Assembly (NCBI GenBank): GCA_001599715.1
Contig: BCHU01000008.1
Span: 62,001 to 126,000 of the forward strand
Length of the DNA stretch: 64,000 bases
Source: Phaeotremella fagi
Lineage: Eukaryota > Basidiomycota > Tremellomycetes > Tremellales > Phaeotremellaceae
Direction: 5' to 3'
The notes below the pieces were generated by a model. That model saw only the letters and a program-made list of their open reading frames with translations, searched no databases and was not told the DNA's origin. Numbering within the stretch: position 1 is the first letter of the stretch; each line of letters begins with the position of its first letter. Shown piece after piece: positions 12,501 to 22,985 of this stretch. The translations under genes were made by a program, and so were the position numbers.

Positions 12501-13168
12501 TCTTCCAAGCGTGAAGCTGAATCGATTATGCTTTCGACCTTGTCGGCCCAAACGACTAAAACACCTTCCTCCCTTACGAAAGCGGCATACTGATTTTTAC
12601 GAGATTGAGGCAGGTTTTCAAAAGTGTCCACCACCTGTTTCGGTCAGTCTTCAATTGATTCATTGTAAAAAAACATACTTGGATTCGAGTATCAGCATCG
12701 ATAACGAGCTCGTACATGTCAAGGTTGGGGAAACTGATGTCAGTTCGGAACCCGCCAGGAAACTTACATGTAGCGATCCATGGCAGTGTCAATCAACTTG
12801 GTTGACATTTTGATTGCAATCCTGACGTTCAAGTCTTTGACGGCGTCTTCGAAAGCTTTGAAACCGGGGTGATTGGCTGGGCACGATCGAGTAGGTCCAT
12901 GTCTACTTCGGATGACCACACCGGTAATGATTTCATCACCTTCTTCCCATGTTTGCCAATCGATTTCGGGAGGTATGAACCAATGTTTGGCTTTCCAACC
13001 AGTTTGAAAAATTCTTTCACCGATAATATCGAGAGCTCCAAAGTCTACTTCATTACTGAGAGTAGTATCGCCACCGAGTTTTGAGGATAAGTTGTTCGCT
13101 TCTATAGATTCCTCATCTTCGATAGATGGGACGGGTTTTCGTCTCAAGAGATTAGTAAAAATACCCAT
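9558..13168 (-). CDS. membrane glycosyltransferase family 2 (cellulose-synthase-like)
   Basis: Processive-type GT2 enzyme that would transfer sugar from a nucleotide sugar at the plasma membrane or Golgi. The start is MGIFTNLLRRK at 13168. A cytosolic N-terminus is followed by a membrane span (VMIAPVIYGIAVGLMFLILS). The catalytic domain then begins at LLPITVQIPVYKESLEGVIM. It contains VIICDDG (first Asp), IILLIDSDTR (DxD-like), APFVGHNAFLRW, HVSEDFEVS (catalytic-base region) and FRQFLWSN (QxxRW-like). Several C-terminal membrane segments follow, including YYAISVGWFLTIVNF and DLPSWHVIFICLILF, and later VTKSNFFLQVPKIWKRF. The gene has many short introns and ends TAG at 9558-9560. The layout resembles fungal CelA/Tft1-like enzymes and differs from class I-V chitin synthases. 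The product polysaccharide cannot be deduced. It is divergent from the GH16 gene at 14190. Confidence 0.82.
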
Positions 13169-14189
13169 TTTTGAAGAAAATACTGCTTGATAGATAATTG
13201 TATAATAAATGAAGTTTGTGATGAAGAGAGAAGAGAGAGAGAGCGATCGTTTTGTAATCCGTGAGAATGAAAACGATGAAGATAAATTAAGGACTGCCAC
13301 TTGGCCGTCAAACAATGATATTCATGTGGTACACACTCCTCACCCTTACCACTAATTTAGTCGGACAGTCTAACGTTAGCAAAGGGTCTTGGAGCTGATA
13401 CCTAAATTGAGGATTTCTCTGCTCATCTTCTGCCAGACCATCGTTGATCGTTATCTACTCTCTCGGTTCGGAGATCAGGACGCAGGTTTGTTCCGGCTAT
13501 AGCGGGATCGAGCACTGTGATAGGAAAGCGATTTTCTTGAAATCTTGCGCTAAACTTCCTGGTCTAGAAGCTCCACAGTGTTAAGGCAGGAAGAAAGCCC
13601 CCCACGACATTATGATTCTCTCGTTCTGAACAGCAGCTTTATTAGCATTCTTAAAATAACCCAAGGTCGATAACTTGGCTCCCATGCCGTAAGATCGCTT
13701 CCGCACTCTTCTCGGTGATATGTAAGTACTGCAAGTCCTCAATCCCACAAGGGATACATTTACGGCATTGAAATTGAAAAAGACGTTCCTACGATAAATT
13801 TCGCAATGTTTATCGTATTTACGCTTCTTACTTCCGGTGCGTGAATAGGAAGTTTCTTCTTAGTCTCTCAGGGTTTATCCGAGACAAAAGATCGATTGGC
13901 TCGACTAAAAGGTGGAATCATCCCACTTGGTTTTCACGGCATTGATCGCGAGTGGCATCCCGATGACGTTGAACAAAGAAAAGAAAAAAAAGACGAAGAG
14001 ATAAGGTCACAAAGAATGGTTTAATTCTTGGAGCGTTCCATATTCTCAGGGTACCGAGAATTCCTTTCATCTGCAATTACAGTATCCATCCCAATCCTCA
14101 ACCCCCAACCCCCAACCCCCAATTCCACCCGTTTTTCTTTTCACATTCTGATAATCATTTTGTATCAACCTTTGTAATTACTTAGACCA
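13169..14189. promoter_or_regulatory. shared divergent promoter region of GT2 and GH16 genes
   Basis: About 1.0 kb between two divergently transcribed wall genes, with no credible gene. It contains a C-rich tract (CAACCCCCAACCCCCAACCC, near 14098-14120) close to the GH16 start and a GA-rich tract near 13215-13245. Shared regulation is inferred from layout only. Confidence 0.4.
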
Positions 14190-16067
14190 ATGTCGAACGA
14201 AGTGAATAGAAGACATTCTGCTTCGGCTTCGAGTGAGCTGAGCTCCTTACCCTCTTCATCTGCCATCTCATCTTCGGTTGAGCAGCATGTGCAAATCATT
14301 GCCTCACCGGTGAGCGGAAGAAGTCCAATTTCTTCTGTGCTTAGTCAATCTCCCTCAAGTCCAAGAACGGATCTGAGTGGCGGGAGACCATCACTCGGAC
14401 ATCGCAAAGGTTTCAGTTCAAGCTCCTTGGGACCGAAAGAAATGCGAGAGCTACTCAGTACGAGAAGAATCACCAGTGGTGTTATCAGAAAACCATATCC
14501 AAGTACCCGACTAAAAGGAGAAATCCCTAAGCCTTGGCTTAAATATAAAGATCCTGGACACCGATGGGGTATAATCGTGTTCTACCTACTAGCTGGGATT
14601 GGTTTTGCTGGTGGTGCTGCGAGTGAGTGGACACTAAAAAAAAACGGTGTTGATGATATGTAGGTTGCTACATGTCGTATGCTGCTCTACCCAACCTCGG
14701 TAATCTGTAAGTTCAATCTTAGCACATCTCCTGACAGCCAGATGCTTGCTTATGGATGACAACTTCTCCAATGGTATCAATTCTGACTTTTGGACACATG
14801 AGGTTCGATTAGATGGTTTTGGGTAAGTAGTTGAATAATGGTAAAAGGGAAATTAACGACTCTTTTCAGGAACAACGAATTTGAATGGACAACTGCTTCA
14901 AGCGACAATTCTTTCGTTCAAGACGGGACTCTTTACATCGTACCAACGCTCACTTCCGATTTGATTGGTAGTAGTGCAGTTACCAATGGCTACACCTTGA
15001 ATCTCACCACTGACGGGACTTGTACATCTTCTGATTACACGCAGTGCAGTGCAGTATCAAACGCCACAAAACACACTATAATTAATCCTATTCGATCAGC
15101 ACGCCTTGTCACCCGTAACAAAGTAAGCATACGATACGGAAAGGTTGAAGTGACCGCTCGAATGCCACTAGGGTGAGTTTAGTTTTTTATTACTGTTCAA
15201 CTGATTAATTGCGATACTCAGAGATTGGCTATGGCCAGCGATATGGATGTTACCGGTCAACACCACTTATGGTGAATGGCCGAGAAGTGGGGAGATTGAT
15301 GTGAGTTCAAAGGACAGATCGGAGGTGATATTAATCTTGCGCATGACAGATTGCCGAGTCAAGGGGTAACAATGCATCTTACAACAGTGAAGGAGTGGAT
15401 TATGTTACCAGTACTTTACACTGGGGACCAGGAGCTCTTTTTGATTCCTTCTGGAGAACTTATGGAAAGACCCAAAATCGTTTCAAAGCTTTCGACTTGC
15501 AGTTTCATAAGTACACCTTGGAATGGGATTCTAAATACCTAACGACTTGTGAGTCCCTCATATTCCAATAATTTCGTCTTACAGGATTGTCACCTAATCT
15601 TGTGCAAAGATATCGATAACAAGGTAACGACGGTGTACACCCTGAACTTTGATGAAACATTTTGGAAGAAAGGGAATTATCCAGCAACTTATCAAAATGC
15701 ATCTCAACAGGTGACACTCACCAATCCATGGTATACCAGTTCCGCCAATTCTGCGCCATTTGATCAATGTAAGTCATAAATCCTTGTAATCAGCCTCTGA
15801 TCGAACTCAGCATTTTATCTGATCCTAAACGTTGCTGTTGGTGGCACAAACGGTTATTTCCCTGACAATATTGGTGGTAAGCCTTGGCTTGATTCCTCTA
15901 ATACAGCGATGAGCGGTGAGTCTATATGTCACATATTTTCTCAATCAATACTCAAACGTAAACTAGACTTTTGGGCAGCCAAAGATCAATGGTATCCAAC
16001 TTGGCCCACCGATGTGACCAAACGTGGTTTAGCGGTAGAATCCGTCAAGATGTGGCAACAGTGCTAA
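14190..16067 (+). CDS. membrane-anchored GH16 beta-glucanase/transglycosylase
   Basis: Cell-wall glycoside hydrolase family 16 protein. A ~130-residue Ser-rich cytosolic N-terminus leads to one membrane span (GIIVFYLLAGIGFAGGAA), giving a type II topology. The exported catalytic domain contains WTHEVRLDGFGNNEFEW, GKVEVTARMPLGDWLWPAIWMLP, the active-site motif GEIDIAE (nucleophile and acid/base Glu of ExDxxE), STLHWGPG and FYLILNVAVGGTNG. It ends VKMWQQC at a TAA (16065-16067). At least seven short introns interrupt it. The anchored GH16 layout resembles Kre6/Skn1-type beta-glucan assembly proteins, but the exact subfamily is uncertain. It pairs head-to-head with the GT2 gene. Confidence 0.88.
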
Positions 16068-16239
16068 GCACGATCTTCGGTTTTAGTCTGAGTGTTTGAT
16101 ATATATTATTTCAGTGAGGTACGGTATTGGCTTTATTTTTTTGTGTCGTGTTTTGTAAGGTTTCGGTAGGAAGAGAACCAGGTAGATGATATGGGCCGCC
16201 TTTTAGATGGACCCTGGGTGTTTAGTTTTCATCAATGGG

Positions 16240-16460
16240 TACATACGAAGAAATGAGGGAGGAGATATTGAAAGGAAAGAAAAAGAAAAGAGCAAAAAAG
16301 AACAAAAAAAGGGGGATTATAAGATTGATTTGTAGTTGATTTCATGAGTCTTAGTCGTAGTAAGCTTTCCAAGAGATGTAAGGGATGTAGTGTTGTTGAA
16401 CCACCAAGTAGTACAGCAAAGTGCCGAAAGGCTTTTTGCGTGAACACCATCAGGTTCGAT
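16240..16460 (+). pseudogene. orphan 3' flank of a lost family-1 copy
   Basis: This non-coding stretch matches the 3' flank of the family-1 gene at 16722 (17320-17475). Shared segments include the GGAGATATTGAAAGGAAAG/A-rich block, GGGGGATTATAA versus GGGGAATTATAA, TAGTAAGCTTTCCAAG and GTAGYGTTGTTGARCCAC. It also matches the start of the 3' flank behind copies 1 and 2. No family-1 coding sequence remains between the GH16 stop and this flank, so it is read as the relic of a deleted copy. A TATAAA at 16479 begins the next unit. Confidence 0.6.
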
Positions 16461-16478
16461 GCATTTATACAGTACGTC

Positions 16479-16484
16479 TATAAA
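16479..16484 (+). promoter_or_regulatory. TATA-like box of family-1 copy 4
   Basis: TATAAA sits directly after the relic 3' flank, about 240 bp before the in-frame ATG of copy 4, similar to the spacing in the 7-9 kb array. Confidence 0.4.
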
Positions 16485-16721
16485 CCAGACATTTCGAAGT
16501 AGTTGGTACAAGAACTCTTTGCATTTCATCTTTTCAAACGTGGTGCGCTGTATACGACAAAACGCCTACAGCTAACACTTGCAATCAAAGGTTGAATCGG
16601 CATTTCTAAGATTCATTTCTTTCAATTGGAAGGACTTTTGGTCATCAAAAGCTCCTTAGGTGTAGATAAACATCCTTTGTTCTTGCTGGAAGTTTTTGAG
16701 TCTTCCAGCTCCCTACATGAC

Positions 16722-17318
16722 ATGATAAAGATCGAGTGTTTCTATCTATCGTTCTTCTTTCTCTTTCATTTGCAAAAACGTTCACAAATTCCTAAAAGAC
16801 ACAAATTGCAAGCAACAAACTCAAAGGCGGACTCACAGACTACATTCCAAGACGCAACTTTTAGTAATGTCTGCTTAGACGACAAAGATGTCTCGATAAT
16901 CCGAAAAATAGTCAGCGACACAACCATCACCAGACTTCCTATTGCATATAACTCGGAATGGATATCTCCTGTAAGTTTCAATGGTCAACGACAAGTCAAT
17001 TTAAAGAAGGAAACGGTTATTCTCACAAACAACCTCACGGTTCTCATCACCGACATTCTCCTCCGTGAGACTAAAAAATGTGTTTCATCCAAAAAAGATC
17101 GTTCAAAAATAACAGATTCGGTCCTATCATCTTTCAGAGGTACACTTAACAAGTTGGTCGCTCATGAGAGGATCGATCTCTCTGCCATCGTTCTGACGTG
17201 GCCTATTGATATGTTTACTGACGCGCCCGGTTGTCGTGTTTTTTGGAAGGATGGAGAGTCTATTCAAAGGAAGCGAGGTAAGAAACTCGTTCGGTCCAAT
17301 CAAAGGATAAAAGAGTAA
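16722..17318 (+). CDS. family-1 protein, diverged copy 4 with extended N-terminus
   Basis: Diverged paralog of the 7.3-9.5 kb genes: TTFQDATFSNVCLDDKDV, FNGQRQVNLKKETVILTNNL, VLITDILL, VFWKDG. The ATG used by the sisters has been lost at the equivalent place, so the nearest in-frame ATG is 16722 (MIKIECFYLSFFFLFHL). The former leader would become a ~45-residue N-terminal extension containing a hydrophobic stretch. A C-terminal basic tail (GKKLVRSNQRIKE) is also new. It may be a neofunctionalised gene or a decaying copy; the frame is open for 198 codons. Confidence 0.55.
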   Translation: MIKIECFYLSFFFLFHLQKRSQIPKRHKLQATNSKADSQTTFQDATFSNVCLDDKDVSIIRKIVSDTTITRLPIAYNSEWISPVSFNGQRQVNLKKETVILTNNLTVLITDILLRETKKCVSSKKDRSKITDSVLSSFRGTLNKLVAHERIDLSAIVLTWPIDMFTDAPGCRVFWKDGESIQRKRGKKLVRSNQRIKE

Positions 17319-17475
17319 GAGATTGGAGTGGAGCCGTTTAAAGGAGAGAATAAGAAAACAGAACAAAACAAAGGGAACAAATAAAGGGGAATTATAAAGT
17401 TTTTAATTGAATTCAAGTCATAGTAGTAAGCTTTCCAAGTGATGTGAGAGACGTAGCGTTGTTGAGCCACAGATG

Positions 17476-17555
17476 AACGTCTACTTGTTGTTCCCAAGAA
17501 CGTCTACTTGATGTTCACCAAGAAGGTCTACTCGTTGTTCGACGAGAAGGGCATC
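17476..17555 (+). repeat. short tandem repeat, ~24 bp unit x3
   Basis: Three imperfect units beginning AACGTCTACTTG, AACGTCTACTTGATG and AAGGTCTACTCG lie between family-1 copy 4 and the family-2 fragment. No gene is assigned to them. Confidence 0.6.
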
Positions 17556-17565
17556 TTCTATCAAG

Positions 17566-18189
17566 TTAGGTACATATGTTGACTTTGTTGCGATAAGCAA
17601 ATCTGTGAATTGAACCGATTGTGGGATAAGTTGAGGCTGTGGATTGACCCAGAGAATCCACAGCGTCTGCTAGGGCTATAGGGAGATGGTGATGGTACTG
17701 GAGTTGAAATAGGGAGGAAGGGGTGTTGTTACCTATGTGAATTCCTCTCGTCATTGGTTGTCCTAGAAAGCGAATAGTGGAATCAAAATAGAGCTTGAGA
17801 TTGAAATTCGAAGGACCGAACCCGTCCTGAATAACTGACTGGATATCGAGTTGGAACAGGTAGATTTTAAGTTTCCTGAGCCATTGAAACCCCAACCCAA
17901 TCAGGACTGCATGATTGTTGAAGGTGATGATGGTTTGACCATGGTGAAAATGGACGTCAAAGTAACGAGGGAGGAGTGGGTGGGAACCAATAGTGGTTTG
18001 GGTTAATTGGAATGTATGGAGTTCATCCCGTGCTATCGTGTCGTGGTAAGTCCTCCTTGAAGTGATTTCTTCTTTGTTAAATAACTCGACTTGCCTTCTA
18101 TGATACAGGAAAGTGAACAAATCGAAATTATTGCATGCGAATATTCTAAATCTAATTTTCAACAAGATAAACAAAAAAGATGATGACAC
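17566..18189 (-). pseudogene. truncated family-2 gene copy
   Basis: An open frame with no ATG at its 5' end (the frame opens with GTG). From about 18097 it matches the family-2 sequences at 29017-29860. Shared features are RYFDVHFHHGQ (FDLHLFQGR in the other copy), AVLIGLGFQWLRKLKIYLF (AVLVGLGYPWFRELQSFL) and FDSTIRFLGQP (MDSTLLYQDPP). A likely acceptor (ATCATAG) at 18098-18100 suggests that an upstream exon once existed, but no start exon is visible before the RTA1-like gene ends at 18274. It is either a 5'-truncated pseudogene or a gene with an unseen first exon. Function unknown. Confidence 0.55.
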
Positions 18190-18273
18190 TAGGTTAATGA
18201 TAACACTAAATTAATGATAACAAATGTTCAAAATTCTAACACCAACTAAGGTCGTAAACGTCCACGCCACACT

Positions 18274-19533
18274 CTAAACCGAAGCCTTCTCATCACCTGG
18301 TGTAAGTGAACCACTACCCCTCTCCTCCTGTTGAACGAAAGTAGGTACCATCCCAACCTCCTCCCTAGCCCCAGCACCAATCGCGAAAGGTGACTGCATC
18401 CCCAAATAATTAGTTGGCCAGATGACGATCCAAACTAGAATAGCTAGGAACAACGGTAAAGAGTCCAAAACGTAGAAAAAGATTTCGGTGGTTCGGAGAT
18501 ATCCTTGATAACCTTCTGCGTATTCTGCTACTCTGTAGATACAACGGATCTATAGTATCTGTTTTAGTTTCCTTCTCCAGGTAGAATAGGACGGATGCAG
18601 ACTTACCATGATCCCGATACAGGTGTACAAGAGTGTCCAGTAAAGTACTCTCCAATCTTGTTTCCAAGATAAGACAGTTTCGACACCGTCAACAACGACT
18701 TTGTTAGTCCATTTTTCAGGAGTTCTTTTGACCCTACACAGAAAAACATTTTCGTTAGTCCTGACAATGATAACGTGGTTTGATTTCTACCCACAATCGA
18801 CGTCCGAACATGATAAGCAACAAGATATAAATACCGAAAGAAACACATTGGATGATAAGACCAACAAGGGCGATCTATAGTGAGTCAACACTGTATCTAG
18901 GCAAATCCGATTCCTTCAAAACCTTGACTCACCTTGGTGCCAACGTTAGCGAGAGAACTGATTGCACTCAAACCCCCACCAGCGGCTTGCATCAAGAAGG
19001 TAGCGACGTCACTCCAAACGAAGATCCTGACGATCAACCTCGATTTCAAAAAGAGACAATCCTCTGAATCTAACCATGTAGCGAGTCTTGGGAGGATGAT
19101 GTAGTCGTGAGCGAGGAAGGCGCAGGGTGATAATAGAGTGAACTGGGAATGTCAGGTTACAACTTTAATTGGAGAGATGGTTTACATACCAAGGTGGTAA
19201 CGATGTAAACAGACAAACTACCTGGTTGATCAACCATTGGTATACGAGCAGCGAAACCGATTGCCATGGTAGTAGTTCCAATACAAAGGGTGAGCATGTA
19301 TTTAGCGAACGGTTTCCCAGAACGGAAGAAACCTAGATATGAATCTTTAATAAAAGTAATAAAGGTTAAGACGTCAACTTACGAGTCCAGAATCCTGCTG
19401 CTAAAAGACCGAAAATACCTAGAGCCAAACAAGTTGCCCATAGTGCTGGAACGTAACCGGTACTGTGTGATATTAGCCACCTGCCACGAACAGTAGAGTA
19501 CATTACTTACATTAGTTTAGCTGTTACTGCCAT
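18274..19533 (-). CDS. RTA1-like seven-span membrane protein
   Basis: Fungal RTA1/Rsb1 superfamily protein. Members are seven-span plasma-membrane proteins linked to lipid (sphingoid base) translocation and drug or stress tolerance. Exon 1 (MAVTAKLI) joins TGYVPALWATCLALGIFG. Later family segments are FRSGKPFAKYMLTLCIGTTT, LFTLLSPCAFLAHDYIILPR, IFVWSDVATFLMQAAGGGLS (the conserved D-x-x-x-x-x-Q-x-x-G-G core) and VGLIIQCVSFGIYILLL. The last span has LPLFLAILVWIVIWPTNYLG, with a short acidic C-terminal tail. Introns are 50-60 nt. Substrate unknown. Confidence 0.9.
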
Positions 19534-20911
19534 TGTTGGTGTATATATACAATATGGTAGAATAAAAGGGGGAAGAGGGGAAAACTCTATGCATCCCTCA
19601 TCACTCCGTCCTTTATACTTTGTTACCACCAAAATCTAGAATGGGCTCATATCGGAATATCCCCTACCCGTCTCGGGGGGATTCCATATAAACACGGAAG
19701 CAGTGCAACGTGGTCAACACGTGTCAAAGTTCACAGCATTTCGATACATGTTCAGTCCCTTCTCACTCATGCATGTTGATGTTCATGCTCTATCTTGTGT
19801 GGCTTATGGACAAAGGAGTATAGCGTTCGTTCCCTCTTCATTTCCATACCCCCACTTCCCTTCCAGCTAAGCTTGCGTCACTTCCTGTTTGTTCGAGATC
19901 ATTCCTGAAGATGCCAAGCATACATGAACTCGAACGTGATTCCAGCGCGACCGACGCACCTTGTCAACATCGGCCGAGAGGAGGAGCACGACAATGACAA
20001 CGACAAAGTTAAACCTTTGCATCCGTCGTCTATCTCGCCAGGAGAATAGTAATTCCATTTCCAAGACAACTGACTAAGTACTAAGTTAAGTTACTGAACT
20101 GATTCCAAGGGAAATTAGATCTGTCATGTGTTCGTGGGGGCGGGAAAAGGGTATCGTATAAGGGATCGGAGACCCCAATGTGGCAAGTGGGGGCGAGGGC
20201 GAGGGCGAAGAGGGCGAAGGAAACGGAAAGTAGGTTCTATCAAAGGTGATGATGAAAGGAGAGGTAGGGATGGTGAGGACGAGGATGAGGACGAGTAAGG
20301 AGGTGCTCAGTGAATATCAGGTAGCGAAAGAAATGACTTTGAATGCATGGATCGGACCATCCATGACCGCTCGATCCTTCAAATCTCCATGCACAGTTTC
20401 GGTAAAAATGGCGTCACTTGGGTGAAAACTATTTTTTTTCTCACATTCATCCATCCTTCTTTCATTCTATTTCAAGTATCTTACCTTGCAAAGAAATCTT
20501 ATCGCATCTCGAACCCAATCCCAATCCAACCTTCCATCCAACGCCCAAGAGAATTGCTTCTCCAGCTTCCCCAATTCCAAACCCCGGACCGGCTTCACCG
20601 AGTAAAAAGTTTAACTTAAAAACACAAGAATTCAATTCAATTCACTGCAGTCGATATCCTTCAAGAGTATTCTTAACCTACATCCTGGTGCTCGTACTCT
20701 TCACGTTATATTTCAAAATCATATTTCCACTTTACTGCACTTTGGGTTTGTCGTATCACCAAATTTATATTTTTTAGAGTGGTTTATTTTTATTTCTTAT
20801 AAGATCCACCTTTGATCGACTATTCATCAACTATCAACTTTGATATCATCTCATCATCAACTCACACTCTCAACAGTAGTTAACTCAAAACTCGATCAAA
20901 AACTCACCATC
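19534..20911. other. intergenic, divergent promoter of RTA1-like and HEN1 genes
   Basis: 1.4 kb without a supportable gene. It contains a polypurine stretch (about 20185-20300) with four tandem GGGCGA-type hexamers. Short open frames at 20347-20777 show no family features and fit a leader or chance reading. Confidence 0.5.
20185..20300 (+). repeat. polypurine tract with GGGCGA hexamer repeats
   Basis: Nearly all-purine stretch on the plus strand, beginning GGGGGCGAGGGCGAGGGCGA and continuing with GAGGACGAGGATGAGGACGA. It lies between the two divergent promoters. It could form triplex or unusual DNA structure, or serve as a nucleosome-poor promoter element; this is inference. Confidence 0.5.
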
Positions 20912-22985
20912 ATGACCGTCCCAACCCCCGATCCAGATTCACCATTAGCACTTTCACCATCATCGTTACCTTCTCATGGTGCTTTACCTGAAGTTTCAAT
21001 GGTGGAAGCCAGCGATGTGACTGGGGTCACGTTTACGCCAGAGTGAGTAAAAGAGACACCCTCCTCTGATCTCTTCTATCTTGTTCATGATGAATCGGCT
21101 GAATCCAATTAGACTCTGGAACCAACGTCGTCATTGGGCATTACAAGTTTTACGTCGTGAGGAAGCACGTTCTGTAAGTCAATATCGATTTTCCACCTCT
21201 TTTTCTAAGATTATACTTATTCAAACAACCTTAAAGGTGCTGGACGTCGGTTGTGGACCTGGAGCGTTGTTAGAAACATTAGTGGTCCCACCTACTTCAA
21301 TATCTGAACCCCCAATTCGATCTCGGAGACGTTCAAGACGTCGTGGTGAACACGTTCAAACCGATGATGACGACGATGAGGAGGATGAGGAATCCAAAGA
21401 GTTATTTTTAACAGTTAGCATCAGTCTTTTTCAACTTCATGATCTCTTCTAAAAGATTACATAGCGTCTAGGTGGATTAGATACCTCCCCTTCAATCCTC
21501 TCGTCAGCTCTATCACTCCTAGCTCCAGGTCAAGTTGAATCGCATCCAGGATCCCCCTCGACATCTAGCGCAACAGCCATCCCAATTCCACCACATACAG
21601 TCATGCCCTCAACAGCCCCAATCGTCCCATACATCCCAGGAACTATCCCAAGATGGGAACCGTTAGTCACTGAACTCTACCTAGGTGGGATTGAGAAATA
21701 CAATTCAAAATTGGAAGATTACGATGCGATAGTCATGTTGGAAGTTATCGAACATTTAGAACCTAGTGTTCTAAGTCGATTCGGGGTGGTCACTCTAGGT
21801 ACTTATAGACCTCGATTGTTGTTGGTCACCACGCCTGTAAGTTTGTTTATGGTTTTTACCATGAGAGTGACATTGTTGATAAAATTTAGAATTTCGATTT
21901 CAATGCCAAATTCCCTAGAGCAGAGGAAGAAGGTTTCGCACAGAAGGGATTTGTTGATCCTACTGGAAGAACAGGGAGAGTTTTCCGGTAAGTCCAAATC
22001 TGACTCGAAACGTTTCGAAGAATTCAAACTCATCACCAAACCAGTCATTCCGATCATAAAGTTGAAATGACCTCAGATGAATTTAGAGATTGGGCCGAAG
22101 CCTCAGCGGCTGATTGGGGGTAAGTCCCATATCTATCGTTACTATGAACCCAAAAACAGCAACTAAATCCTATATCATTGTAGATACTCAGTCGAGGTTT
22201 CAGGTGTAGGAATATCATCCAAACCATCTTACTACCCCCCCAAAACCGATGATCCAAACGAACCAAAACGACCAATCTTCGCCACCCAAACAGCGATATT
22301 CCGACTAGCCTCCGGTCTCCCAACTCGTTCACCTCGATCAGTCAGATCAGTCGAACTCCCTTTCATGCCTTCCTCAAAAGAATCCACTCATCCACATAAA
22401 CTAGTTGGGAAATATATTTTACCAATTAGTGCACCTGGGATCCAACCAGTCGATCAAGTCGAATCAGAAACAGAAACATCAACCTCGAATAAAAAGAAAA
22501 CTAAAAACTCTAAATCGGAAGATCGATTGTCACCCCGTGAAATCCGTCGTAGAGTATTGGAATGCTTTGAGAATTGGGAAATCGGTCAAGTGTCTTTAAC
22601 GGAGTTATGGTCTATGGAAGAGATTTGCGGTGGATGTATGGGAAGTCGACGATATCTAGTAGCCTGTTTAGGTGGATATGGGGATGTGGACGAGGTCGAC
22701 GATAAAGAAACAGAAACACCAACAGCAAGTGGGAGTGGGGTCAAGAATTGGATAAACAAAACGAAAGCAGTAGTCATTCCACCGAAGAAAGATAAAGATA
22801 AAGACTCGTCCCAAATCGAATCTCAAAACCGAAATGAATTCAAGGTAATCAAACAGAATGGTGGACTGCAAGTCGTATGGAATGGTTTCGTGGGGGTTTC
22901 TAAATCAGAGAAGGACACTGAATCGTGGGGTGTTGAGAAAATGTCTTTGAAGGATGGGGAGGAGAAGGACACTGGCGGTTGGTAG
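20912..22985 (+). CDS. HEN1: HEN1-type small-RNA 2'-O-methyltransferase
   Basis: SAM-dependent methyltransferase of the HEN1/HENMT1 family, which adds 2'-O-methyl to the 3' end of small RNAs. Exon 1 starts MTVPTPDPDSPLA. Introns follow at FTPE|LW, EARS|VLD and LFLT|RLGG. The SAM-binding motif I is VLDVGCGPGALLETL. The metal-site motif EVIEHLEP (ExxEH) and RLLLVTTPNFDFN follow, then FRHSDHKVEMTSDEFRDWA, which supplies the second His region, and YSVEVSGVG. An acidic insert (DDDDDEEDEE) interrupts the fold, and a long charged C-terminal extension is fungus-like. The metal-binding E, E, H residues are present. The gene converges on the monooxygenase gene 378 bp away. The product implies an active small-RNA pathway in this organism. 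Confidence 0.9.

Noticed and set aside
14095..14125. AACCCCC repeats as an internal telomere-like tract
   Set aside because: Only about three units, and fungal telomere repeats are usually TTAGGG-like (CCCTAA); better read as a C-rich promoter tract.
16626..16721. Upstream extension of family-1 copy 4 to 16626
   Set aside because: The frame there opens with TTG; the first in-frame ATG is at 16722.
20347..20777. Possible small genes upstream of HEN1
   Set aside because: Overlapping frames with biased Ser/Pro/Phe composition, no family signal and no splice context; more likely leader sequence.
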